From contig CAAFWR010000069.1 of NCBI GenBank assembly GCA_900766745.1, forward strand, positions 1-37,465: 37,465 nucleotides of DNA. Direction: 5' to 3'. A program made the translations under genes and the position numbers. Below the pieces are notes generated by a model. That model did no database searches and was not told where the DNA came from. It saw only the letters and a list, made by a program, of their open reading frames with translations. This DNA is from Methanobacteriaceae archaeon (GTDB lineage: Archaea > Methanobacteriota > Methanobacteria > Methanobacteriales > Methanobacteriaceae). Of the stretch, positions 1 through 7,024 are shown one piece after another. Every line of letters starts with the position of its first letter. The stretch's first letter is position 1.

Positions 1-1191
1 ACTATTGTTTTAAATAAAAAAGGAGAAACCATATCTAGCCAAGACGATGTAATTTTTGATGCTAAGGGGGGCAATGTTCACTTTGAAGTGACTGGAGATA
101 ACGTTTTAATCGAAGGAATTACTTTCCGAAACTTCAATTTCACTGGCAATGGAGGAGCAATATCTTGGATTGGAAAATATGGAACATTAAAAAACTGTAA
201 CTTCCAAAACAATAATGTTAAACTTGAAGGTGGTGCTATTCACTGGAATGGTGCTGATGGTAGTATATCTGATTCTACTTTCATTAATAACACATCTAAT
301 ATTGGTGCTGCTATTTTATGGGGTGGTGCTAATGGTAAGTTAACTGGATCTACTTTTATTAACAATACGGCTAATCAGTATGGTGGTGGTATTTCCTGGT
401 GGGGTGCTAATGGCAGCATAATAAGTTCTACTTTCAATGGTAACAGCGCCACTGCCCATGATGGTGGTGGTGTTTTATGGGCTGGTGATAATGGTACTAT
501 AATTGACTCTATTTTCACAAGTAACTCTGCTAATTATGGTGCTGGTGTTTGTTGGGCAAATAGTGCAGATAATGGTACTTTAACTGGTTCAAATTTCAAT
601 AACAACACTGCTAAAGGTATTGGAGGTGGAATTTACTGGGGAGGTGTTAATGGTACTATAATTGACTCTATTTTCACAAGTAACTCTGCTAATTATGGTG
701 GTGGTGTTTTATGGGCTGCTGATAATGGAATCCTAACTGGTTCTAAATTTTCTCGTAACACTGCTAAAACTAATGGAGGAGGAACTATTCAATGGAATGG
801 TGCTAACGGTATTGTATTTAAATCTACTTTCACCGACAACACAGCAAGACAATCTGGTGGAGCTATTTATTGGAATGTTATAGGTTCTATGGTTAATTGC
901 ACTTTTATTAATGATAAATGGATTAATTCATATAGTAAATCTAATGGCATTTATGTTAGACTCCAATTAATCATAAAAGGCGGAAGTGGTATTGTAGATT
1001 TAGTCAATTCAGGACCTCTAACGGGCATTTCTATCGTGGTTTTAAACAATGAAACATATTATTATCCCCCTAATTCGAATATTAATTTACCAAACAAAAA
1101 AGAAAAAAATACCATGTTAAAAAGAGACAAATATCCTTTGAATCAATTCATTTTGTTAGGAATATATCATAGATTTAGAATATTCATTTGA
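1..1191 (+). CDS. Adhesin-like beta-helix protein, C-terminal part (5' end outside window)
   Basis: The frame is already open at base 1 and reads through the GTG at 88, so this is the 3' part of a larger gene. The visible 396 residues are imperfect repeats of about 25-30 residues with GG[AGV]-x-x-W-x-G-A/D-N-G and S-x-F-x-N-N-T/S-A motifs, like the GGA(I/V) and FxxN repeats of Pmp-type right-handed parallel beta-helices. Such proteins are surface adhesin-like proteins in Methanobrevibacter. The N-terminal piece visible here (about residues 1-45) is a first-coil cap (ILNKKG..ISS..VIFDAKG, then FEVTGDNVLIE). The end is a short non-repetitive domain with a SIVVLNNETYYYPPN motif. No membrane anchor or cell-wall domain is visible. 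The last 20 or so residues look out of frame compared with the homologue at 35294-37453. The family call is firm; ligand and function are unknown. Confidence 0.85.
   Translation, partial: TIVLNKKGETISSQDDVIFDAKGGNVHFEVTGDNVLIEGITFRNFNFTGNGGAISWIGKYGTLKNCNFQNNNVKLEGGAIHWNGADGSISDSTFINNTSNIGAAILWGGANGKLTGSTFINNTANQYGGGISWWGANGSIISSTFNGNSATAHDGGGVLWAGDNGTIIDSIFTSNSANYGAGVCWANSADNGTLTGSNFNNNTAKGIGGGIYWGGVNGTIIDSIFTSNSANYGGGVLWAADNGILTGSKFSRNTAKTNGGGTIQWNGANGIVFKSTFTDNTARQSGGAIYWNVIGSMVNCTFINDKWINSYSKSNGIYVRLQLIIKGGSGIVDLVNSGPLTGISIVVLNNETYYYPPNSNINLPNKKEKNTMLKRDKYPLNQFILLGIYHRFRIFI
489..541 (+). repeat. Exact 53-bp direct repeat, copy 1 (in adhesin)
   Basis: Bases 489-541 are identical to 648-700, at an offset of 159 bp (53 codons, about two beta-helix coils). 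The frame is kept, so the protein repeats a TIIDSIFTSNSANYG block. It fits a recent in-frame duplication or gene conversion inside the repeat domain. Confidence 0.9.
648..700 (+). repeat. Exact 53-bp direct repeat, copy 2 (in adhesin)
   Basis: This is the second copy of the repeat at 489-541. The flanking coils differ, so identity is confined to this block. A related but diverged version of the same coil occurs in the second adhesin near 36795-36830. Confidence 0.9.
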
Positions 1192-1358
1192 AAGCTATTA
1201 AAAGAAGTATTGTGAAAAATAGAATAGAATTAAAAGAGAATTAACATTTTAACCAATAAAAATCAAGAAGGAGTTATAAATATGAATCTACAATCAAAAT
1301 GATAAAAAAAGATGAAAATTAAAGTGATTATGAAAAAATCATAGCTAACAGAATACAA

Positions 1359-1784
1359 TTATAATATTTCAAATGAATTGATTAAAACATCATATTCATC
1401 TAAAACGTCTTTTTTAGGATCTACTGTTCTGAGTTCAAAAATATAGATATCGTTTAGGTAAATGAATACATATGTATAAATTTCAAAGATAATATCTGGT
1501 GTGCTCATTTCAGCTACAACACGAATCGCATCTTTTCCCGCTCTTGAAACGAAATCAGATTCTAGAAGTACTCCTCCGTCATCTGTAATCATGTCTTCCA
1601 TTTTGATTTTGAAATCATCTAGTGTTGCATGTGTTGGAAACATTACAACATTCAAAAGGTTTTCATCTCCTTTTGAAAGTGTAGCTATACAATCTGGATT
1701 GTTAAATGTATCTGGTTGTTCTTTTTCCCAGTTTACAGGATATTTGAAAGAAATTTTTTTATTTTTAAAAGTTTTAAGTTCCAT
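1359..1784 (-). CDS. PsbP-like small protein
   Basis: A 141-residue soluble protein with no signal peptide. The N-terminal pattern (ISFKYPVNWEKE, then a TLSKGDENLLNVV strand) and the alternating beta-rich body resemble PsbP-like/DUF1795-type domains, which methanogen annotations often call PsbP-related; it is not a photosystem protein. The ATG lies 12 bases downstream of the coiled-coil gene's stop, with a GAGATGA motif between, so the two genes are probably co-transcribed. The 3' end faces the adhesin gene. Biochemical role unknown. Confidence 0.6.
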   Translation of the reverse strand: MELKTFKNKKISFKYPVNWEKEQPDTFNNPDCIATLSKGDENLLNVVMFPTHATLDDFKIKMEDMITDDGGVLLESDFVSRAGKDAIRVVAEMSTPDIIFEIYTYVFIYLNDIYIFELRTVDPKKDVLDEYDVLINSFEIL

Positions 1785-1796
1785 TATTTCATCTCT

Positions 1797-2687
1797 TTAG
1801 TCCACTATTTCAATGTCTATAGTATTTATATCTTCATCATCTTCATCTTCTTCTAATGTGTCAATGTATTTTGAGAAAGGTTCTGGAAGTTTGGGCATTA
1901 CTTCTTTTAATACTTCTGCTGCATCTAATTCAAGTATTTGTCCCTCAAATAGATTACTAATGTCCATATCAAATTCAAATGGCTTTAATAAGTCTTCAGT
2001 AGGAACTGATAAGTTAATATTCTTTTTATTTAAAAGCATTTTAATCATACTGGTGTTTCTGATTTCTTCGTTAATTGCATCCATTGTACTGTTGATTTCA
2101 TATGCAATAGCTTTGTTTTTCTCATTAACTTCTTTTTTAGATTGATCGATGAATTCTTGTAATTTTTCAGATAAAATCTGGTTTTTATGATTAATGTTAT
2201 CTCTCGCTTCATCTATAACTACATTAATAGCTTTTAAAATTGACTTGTTAAGTTCTACATTATATGCCAGAATCATCTTGTTTTTATAGTCGAGCTCTTT
2301 AAAAATAGCTACCCTTTCCGTATCTATTTCATTTATTTTCTCATTTAATTGTGCTATTTTATCATTAGCTTGAATTAGTTTTTCCTTATCTATAACCTGA
2401 TTTTTAAGTTCTGAAACGTCATCAAAGAAGGAATTTTTAAGCGTGTTTATTTGTTCTGTTAGTTCGGCGATTTGTTTATCCTTCTTCTCAATATCTTCAC
2501 TACAATTATACTTTGTTAATTTCTCATATTCCCCAATAGGCAGCACAATTACTTCATCAGCATTCTCAAATGGATCATCTTCATGTAAATTAACTTTTTT
2601 CTGTATAACTTCTTTTTTACTATTGTCCTCGCTACTTACTGTTGTTTCAGTGTATACTTCCACTTTTCGTATTTCCCTTTCTTCCAT
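1797..2687 (-). CDS. Coiled-coil protein of unknown function
   Basis: A 296-residue hydrophilic protein. Residues 1-45 are charged and probably disordered. About 65-220 are rich in E, K, Q, N and I/L at heptad-like spacing and are predicted coiled coil. The C-terminal part (about 220-280) contains a compact LSVPTEDLLKPFEFDMD segment, followed by an acidic tail (EEDEDDED). No signal peptide or membrane helix. The start has a good site (CAGGTG, 7 bases before ATG). It is first in a probable two-gene unit with the PsbP-like protein, suggesting a shared but unknown role, perhaps scaffold or envelope-associated. I do not recognise a named family. Confidence 0.6.
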   Translation of the reverse strand: MEEREIRKVEVYTETTVSSEDNSKKEVIQKKVNLHEDDPFENADEVIVLPIGEYEKLTKYNCSEDIEKKDKQIAELTEQINTLKNSFFDDVSELKNQVIDKEKLIQANDKIAQLNEKINEIDTERVAIFKELDYKNKMILAYNVELNKSILKAINVVIDEARDNINHKNQILSEKLQEFIDQSKKEVNEKNKAIAYEINSTMDAINEEIRNTSMIKMLLNKKNINLSVPTEDLLKPFEFDMDISNLFEGQILELDAAEVLKEVMPKLPEPFSKYIDTLEEDEDDEDINTIDIEIVD

Positions 2688-2730
2688 GTAAACACCTGCT
2701 GATTAAATATTATATAATCTATAATAAATT

Positions 2731-2750
2731 AGCAACATATAAAAATCTTT
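2731..2750 (-). promoter_or_regulatory. Putative TATA-box promoter of the coiled-coil/PsbP-like unit
   Basis: On the minus strand the sequence AAAGATTTTTATATGTTGC holds a TTTATATG-type TATA box about 50 bases before the coiled-coil ATG at 2687. That predicts a transcript start near 2712 and a leader of about 25 bases containing the GGTG ribosome-binding site. Confidence 0.4.
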
Positions 2751-2789
2751 ACATTAAATAGTGTTCCTAAAAAGGAAAAAAGAAATATT

Positions 2790-2948
2790 TTACGATGTTT
2801 CTTCCTGTTTTATCCATAATTCCATAGCTTCTTTAATAGCTTCTGAGTACCATCCTGTTTTAAATAGAAGTTTGGAAGAGGCTAGTTTCCTAAAATGTAA
2901 ATCAACATCTTGATTGACTGTTATTGTAACCCTTTTTACATTCTTCAT
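2790..2948 (-). CDS. Small ribbon-helix-helix-like DNA-binding protein, 52 aa
   Basis: A short gene found by translating the minus strand between the larger genes. It encodes 52 residues beginning MKNVKRVTITVNQDVD, then FRKLASSKLLFKTGWYSEAI and KEAMELWIKQEE. A short beta strand with alternating T/V (RVTITV), then two helices separated by a G-W turn with S-E-A-I at the second helix start, is the layout of MetJ/Arc/CopG-type ribbon-helix-helix proteins. It ends 102 bases before the coiled-coil ATG on the same strand. There is no strong Shine-Dalgarno, so it may be leaderless. It could regulate its neighbours; no toxin partner is visible next to it. Confidence 0.6.
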   Translation of the reverse strand: MKNVKRVTITVNQDVDLHFRKLASSKLLFKTGWYSEAIKEAMELWIKQEETS

Positions 2949-3275
2949 ATTTAGTAATTTTATCTATAACTATTTAAGGATTAAGTTTTTAAAATTAGGA
3001 AATTTAGAGAAAAATAATGAAAAAATATCTCTTGAAAAAGATTATGAATGACTGTGTAATTACATTTTTTTGATTAAATAAAATTTTATGATATTATTGA
3101 TTTGCATATTCCTTGCTGTGCTGAAAACAAAAACATTTATATATAATGAACATAAAAATAATAATCGATGTGAATTAATATTCATATCTAATTATAAAAT
3201 GATCAGTCAACCATTTTATAATCTCCAAAATATAGAGAAGTAGAAATATAAACTGATTCTACTTCTAAACTATTT
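2949..3275. other. 327-base non-coding stretch, AT-rich
   Basis: No convincing gene was found. It holds a TATA-like element on the plus strand (TTTATATATAATG near 3137-3149) with no good open frame behind it, and the perfect 11-bp inverted repeat at 3191-3222. It separates the 3' end of dphB from the upstream side of the small RHH-like gene. A small RNA starting near 3170 is possible but only speculative. Confidence 0.5.
3191..3222. repeat. Perfect inverted repeat, 11-bp arms, 10-base spacer
   Basis: Arms ATTATAAAATG and CATTTTATAAT are exactly complementary around ATCAGTCAAC. It starts 54 bases beyond the dphB stop codon in the direction of transcription, so it may be an RNA hairpin at the end of the dphB transcript, although the following minus-strand sequence is not a clean T tract. 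It could equally be a dyad operator beside the plus-strand TATA-like box near 3137. Confidence 0.5.
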
Positions 3276-4064
3276 TTAAATATCTTCAAGGATTTTAGAA
3301 TCTGCTCCTGCGATTTCAACCAGATATTCCGCTTCCACAACATGTAATTTAGAAGGAATAATGATGCAGTGAAGAGGACCTCCAAAGTCATAATCTATTA
3401 ACTCGGATATTTTGCCTGCTTTTAGAACACTGTCTTTAGAACCAACACGAGCAATGCCTAATGCTAAAGTCTCTTCATCAATAAGGCCATTATCCAAGTC
3501 ACTTCTAATATTCATCAAATACTCCAAACCCTCATTTACAGTCATATACCTCTCTTTATGAGCCTGAATATCCAATAAAACAAGAGTATGCATATCCATT
3601 TTTAGATTGTCTTCAATTGAAAAATAAGGAGATTTAGGATAGAAATTATGATCTGGAAATGGTATTGTTGTTACTTTTCCAAATTTATAAGCCTGAAGAC
3701 CTGAAATAGCTGGTGCAGAGGATAGAATTGAAGAACCGTGAATAACCTCATAATCAATACCTTTTTGCTTACATTCCACTAGAAACTCTGAATGGGTAGT
3801 TGCAATTAAAGGATCTCCACCAGTGATTAAAGCAACGTCCATTATTTTTGCTTCTTCCAGGAATTTACTTTCTTCTTCCACTTCATTACGAACAAGAACT
3901 TCGATTTTTGCTCCAATCAGTTCCTCAATAGACTCAAAGGAAGAGCCGAATAATCTAGATGTGAAAAATTCAGCATAAATTTTGTCAACATTTTTTAAGC
4001 ATTCTAATGCTTTTAAACTCATGTCCATTTCATCAAATAAACCTAAACCAACTAAATAAAACAT
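3276..4064 (-). CDS. dphB: Diphthine synthase
   Basis: A 262-residue S-adenosylmethionine-dependent methyltransferase that methylates the 3-amino-3-carboxypropyl-histidine of elongation factor 2 on the way to diphthamide. It shows the tetrapyrrole-methylase-like fold signatures: MFYLVGLGL at the N-terminus, TGGDPLIATTH at residues 81-91, and the HGSSILSSAPAISGLQAYKFGKVTTIPF region typical of DphB/Dph5, split here by position (about 109-136). Length is normal for the archaeal family. No Shine-Dalgarno precedes the ATG; a TTTAAATT box about 33 bases upstream suggests a leaderless or near-leaderless mRNA. Divergent from trm5 with only 57 bases between. Confidence 0.93.
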   Translation of the reverse strand: MFYLVGLGLFDEMDMSLKALECLKNVDKIYAEFFTSRLFGSSFESIEELIGAKIEVLVRNEVEEESKFLEEAKIMDVALITGGDPLIATTHSEFLVECKQKGIDYEVIHGSSILSSAPAISGLQAYKFGKVTTIPFPDHNFYPKSPYFSIEDNLKMDMHTLVLLDIQAHKERYMTVNEGLEYLMNIRSDLDNGLIDEETLALGIARVGSKDSVLKAGKISELIDYDFGGPLHCIIIPSKLHVVEAEYLVEIAGADSKILEDI

Positions 4065-4121
4065 AAATATATATTTTAATAAAAAAAAATTTAAACTTAA
4101 CTATTGAATGAGGAAGAATAA
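4065..4121. promoter_or_regulatory. Shared divergent promoter region, dphB/trm5
   Basis: In 57 bases, AAATATATATTTTAA (4066-4080) is placed to serve trm5 on the plus strand, giving a short leader with a GAGGAAG site. The reverse complement of the TTTAAA near 4090 is placed to serve dphB. The two core promoters interleave, so the genes may compete or be co-regulated. Confidence 0.45.
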
Positions 4122-5120
4122 ATGAAAGCTGTCAAAGTTCCCTTGAAACAATTAAATGATATTAGAAAAGTTTTAATGGAAGAAAAACTAATGAATATGG
4201 ACTATAAAATAAAAACTACAGAAGAATTTGGTTATATTCCAATTAATGGAACTGCAGATAGCTATGAAGTTTGTGAAATTGAATTGGAACCGCTTAAAAA
4301 ATATCCTAAAGACTTTACAGAACTTCTAAAAGACATTTTAACAGCTGAGGAAGCAAGTAATCTTAAAACATCATTTGATATAATTGGAGATATCGTTATT
4401 CTAGAGATTCCTAAAGAATTAGAAGATAAAAAAAGAGAAATTGGAAAAGCTACTTTGGAATTTACTAAACGAAAATCAGTTTTTATGAAAAAAAGCGCAA
4501 TTCATGGAACTACCAGAATCAGAGACCTGGAATTAATTGCAGGTGAAGACAATAGCGTAACAGTCCATAAGGAACATGGAGTTCGTCTTCAGTTAAATGT
4601 AGAAGAAGTCTATTTCTCACCAAGGCTTGCAACTGAAAGAAAAAGAGTAAGTGACACCGTAAGAGAAAATGAGAAAATATTAGACATGTTTTGTGGAATT
4701 GGTCCTTTTCCTATTGTAATAGCTAAAAACAATAATGCAGATATAACTGCTGTAGACATTAACAGCAAAGCAATCGAATATCTGAAAAAGAATATAAAAT
4801 TAAATAAATTACAGGGAACTATAAGACCAATAGCTAGTGATGTAAATGAAATAGAGTTTAAAGAGAAGTTTGACAGGATAATTATGAACCTTCCAGGTTT
4901 AGCATATACTTTCCTTGACCTTGCAATGAATTTAATTGATGAAGATGGAATAATAAATTATTATGAGTTCTCTGATGGATATTCTCAAGGTATAGAAAGG
5001 CTACAGGATGCCGCCCGTAAAAAAAATAAGAAAGTGGAAATTATAAATACCCGAAAAGTAAAATCTTCAAGTCCTGGAATGTGGCATGTGTCAATCGATG
5101 GAAAGATTACATCTAAATAG
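4122..5120 (+). CDS. trm5: tRNA (guanine(37)-N1)-methyltransferase Trm5
   Basis: A 332-residue class I methyltransferase that makes m1G37 in tRNA anticodon loops (archaea/eukaryote type), preventing +1 frameshifting. Visible signatures are YFSPRLATER (164-173), the SAM-binding LDMFCGIGPF (187-196), an acidic VDIN strand end near 211-214, and the catalytic-loop motif NLPG (256-259). The N-terminal domain (1-110) holds the D1/D2-like region. The start has a good GAGGAAG site 5 bases before ATG. The stop overlaps the convergent mtnA stop by 8 bp. In methanogens Trm5 may also take part in wyosine-type modification depending on subfamily, which I cannot settle by eye. Confidence 0.92.
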   Translation: MKAVKVPLKQLNDIRKVLMEEKLMNMDYKIKTTEEFGYIPINGTADSYEVCEIELEPLKKYPKDFTELLKDILTAEEASNLKTSFDIIGDIVILEIPKELEDKKREIGKATLEFTKRKSVFMKKSAIHGTTRIRDLELIAGEDNSVTVHKEHGVRLQLNVEEVYFSPRLATERKRVSDTVRENEKILDMFCGIGPFPIVIAKNNNADITAVDINSKAIEYLKKNIKLNKLQGTIRPIASDVNEIEFKEKFDRIIMNLPGLAYTFLDLAMNLIDEDGIINYYEFSDGYSQGIERLQDAARKKNKKVEIINTRKVKSSSPGMWHVSIDGKITSK

Positions 5121-6042
5121 GATCAATGATGCCTTCTTCAGTTATAATTCCAGTGATTAATTCTTTTGGAATAATGTCAAATGCAGGATTAATAACTTCA
5201 GTTCCTTTTGGGCAGATTCTGCATCCCCCATAGTAAATAACCTCATCGGCACTTCTCTCTTCAATTTCAGTATCAAAAACTGAAGCTTCAAAATCAAAAG
5301 TGGACAATGGGGCAGCAACATAAAAAGGTACGTGGAAACGATCTGCTGCAAGAGCAACCATTAATGAACCGATTTTGTTAACAACTCCACCTTTAGCTAT
5401 TCTGTCAGCACCAATGACAATCTTATCAATTTTGTTTTGAGACATCAAATAACCAGATGCTACATCAGGAATCAATTTAACAGGAATGCCCTCTTGCTGC
5501 ATTTCCCAAACGCTTAATTTTGCCCCTTGTCCTCTAGGTCTTGTTTCATCACAAATTACATTAATATCTTTTCCCTGATGAAACGCAGAACGAATAACTC
5601 CTAAAGCAGTACCATAATCAACACAAGCCAAAGCGCCAGCATTACAATGAGTTAAAATAGTGTCTCCATCACGAATTATTTCAGCACCATGACGGCCAAT
5701 AGCTAAATTAGTATCAATATCCTCATTATACATTTTTAAAGTCTCTTCAAGAGGATCATCACTTTTAGCTACTCTATCAACAGCCCAGAACAGATTAATA
5801 GCAGTAGGTCTGGCTGCCTTTGTCTCACGAGCAACCTTGTCCATATCTTCACCTGCAAGATATCCTAAAGCCATAGAAAATGCAGCTGCCACTCCAATAG
5901 CTGGAGCCCCTCTAACTACCATATCTTTAATAGCTTCAATAACCTCTTTATAATTATCACAGTAAACGTATGTAAGTTCATCTGGAAGTTTAGTTTGATC
6001 AATTAATTTTAATCTATTATCTTCCCATTCGATTGTTTTCAT
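5113..6042 (-). CDS. mtnA: S-methyl-5-thioribose-1-phosphate isomerase (eIF2B-like family)
   Basis: A 309-residue aldose-ketose isomerase. Family signatures are VVRGAPAIGVAAAF (42-55), THCNAGALA with the catalytic Cys at 133, DETRPRGQGA (165-174) and IGADRIAKGG with the catalytic Asp at 213. These match MtnA better than the eIF2B regulatory subunits or ribose-1,5-bisphosphate isomerase. It converts methylthioribose-1-phosphate to methylthioribulose-1-phosphate; in methanogens the product has been linked to recycling of the SAM by-product methylthioadenosine and to deoxy-sugar precursors of aromatic amino acids. It is the last gene of the nob1-to-nifB minus-strand run, 61 bases after nifB. The upstream GGGAGAG site (in the CTCTCCC at about 6050) supports the ATG. 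Confidence 0.88.
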   Translation of the reverse strand: MKTIEWEDNRLKLIDQTKLPDELTYVYCDNYKEVIEAIKDMVVRGAPAIGVAAAFSMALGYLAGEDMDKVARETKAARPTAINLFWAVDRVAKSDDPLEETLKMYNEDIDTNLAIGRHGAEIIRDGDTILTHCNAGALACVDYGTALGVIRSAFHQGKDINVICDETRPRGQGAKLSVWEMQQEGIPVKLIPDVASGYLMSQNKIDKIVIGADRIAKGGVVNKIGSLMVALAADRFHVPFYVAAPLSTFDFEASVFDTEIEERSADEVIYYGGCRICPKGTEVINPAFDIIPKELITGIITEEGIIDPI

Positions 6043-6103
6043 AATATTCTCTCCCGAATAACAGAATTTTAAGTTTAAGTAAATTTTTTAATAAAAAAAA
6101 GAA

Positions 6104-6970
6104 TTAGTAATGACTTTGTGGAGTCATTCCTAAATGATGGTCTTCAGATTTTTTACCTGGAATACCATAGGCATCTGCCCTACATTGAGTGCATGCCCTA
6201 AATACTGGTATTATTTCTTCTACTTCATCACGTACCTTTTCCATCATTGCGCATCCTGGACGTTCATAGTCTTTCATTTTGTTTAATGGAATTAGAGGTA
6301 GAACATTCATAAGAGAAGCACCACGATTTTTAACCTCTTTAGCTATTTCTACAATGTGTTCATCGTTTAAACCAGGTATTAAAACAGAGTTCACTTTTAC
6401 AACCATGCCATTTTTAGCTGCTTTTTCAATCCCTTCTAACTGGTTTTTAATTAATATTTCAGCAGCTTCACGACCTTTGATGATTTCACCATTGTAATTT
6501 ATGAATGTATAGATGTCTTTAGCTATATCTGGATCAATAGCATTTACTGTAACAGTTACTGAATTTACTCCAAGCTCCGCTAGTTTGTCTGCATATTCTG
6601 GAAGTAAAAGACCGTTAGTACTCATACATTTAATCAACTCTGGATTTGTGTCCTTAAGTTTTTCAAAGAATTCTATTGTTTCTTCATTAGCCAATGAGTC
6701 TCCAGGACCTGCTACTCCCACTACTGAAATTGGACCTTCAGCAGTTACATCTTCAATATGTTTTATTGCATCATCTGGTTTCATTACGCATGATGCTACT
6801 CCTGGACGGTTTTCTTCATCGTTATTTAAATCTCTTGTACAAAAATTACAGTAGATATTACATTTTGGTGCTACTGGAACATGGGCCCTTCCTACTTTAT
6901 CATGGATCTTTTCATTAAAACATGGATGTGCTTTTGTTATGTGTGCAAATTTTGAACCATTGCCGACCAT
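6104..6970 (-). CDS. nifB: NifB-type radical SAM protein (nitrogenase-type cluster precursor synthesis)
   Basis: A 288-residue stand-alone NifB without the NifX-like C-terminal domain. Signatures are HPC (15-17), the radical-SAM cluster motif CNIYCNFC (Cys 37, 41, 44), Cys 61 in GVASCVMKP, GVAGPGDSLAN (about 89-99), and CTQCRADAYG with Cys 260 and 263 for the accessory clusters. NifB fuses two 4Fe-4S clusters and inserts a SAM-derived carbide to make the 8Fe-9S-C L-cluster. It lies 54 bases downstream of mmp17 in the same direction, with its own TATA-like box, and no nifH/D/K is present in the window. Context suggests that its cluster may serve methyl-CoM reductase activation; that is inference. 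Confidence 0.9.
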   Translation of the reverse strand: MVGNGSKFAHITKAHPCFNEKIHDKVGRAHVPVAPKCNIYCNFCTRDLNNDEENRPGVASCVMKPDDAIKHIEDVTAEGPISVVGVAGPGDSLANEETIEFFEKLKDTNPELIKCMSTNGLLLPEYADKLAELGVNSVTVTVNAIDPDIAKDIYTFINYNGEIIKGREAAEILIKNQLEGIEKAAKNGMVVKVNSVLIPGLNDEHIVEIAKEVKNRGASLMNVLPLIPLNKMKDYERPGCAMMEKVRDEVEEIIPVFRACTQCRADAYGIPGKKSEDHHLGMTPQSHY

Positions 6971-7007
6971 TATATCACTACCTTTTTATTGTTTGTATTG
7001 TATCGAA

Positions 7008-7020
7008 CTAATTTAAATAC
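7008..7020 (-). promoter_or_regulatory. Putative internal TATA box before nifB
   Basis: The minus strand reads GTATTTAAATTAG about 40-50 bases before the nifB ATG. It would give a leader of about 15 bases including the GTGAT ribosome-binding site, so nifB may be transcribed both with the marker operon and on its own. Confidence 0.35.
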
Positions 7021-7024
7021 TTTT

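Noticed and set aside
1813..2145. Serine-rich plus-strand open frame opposite the coiled-coil gene
   Set aside because: It is the complement of the acidic tail and coiled coil; composition artefact with no ribosome-binding site.
3120..3275. Possible tRNA or other structured RNA gene in the longest gaps
   Set aside because: No T-loop GGTTCRA-type sequence or acceptor-stem pairing could be found in any intergenic region; only simple hairpins are present.
3203..3391. 62-codon minus-strand frame with a hydrophobic start
   Set aside because: It overlaps the end of dphB in another frame and runs into the palindrome; no ribosome-binding site, no recognisable domain.
6694..6918. Leucine-rich plus-strand frame opposite nifB
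   Set aside because: Shadow of a well-supported gene; the conserved NifB cysteine motifs are on the minus strand.
6104..6970. Reading nifB as evidence that this organism fixes nitrogen
   Set aside because: No nitrogenase structural or regulatory gene is in the window, and nifB-like genes occur in methanogens without them; nitrogen fixation cannot be inferred.
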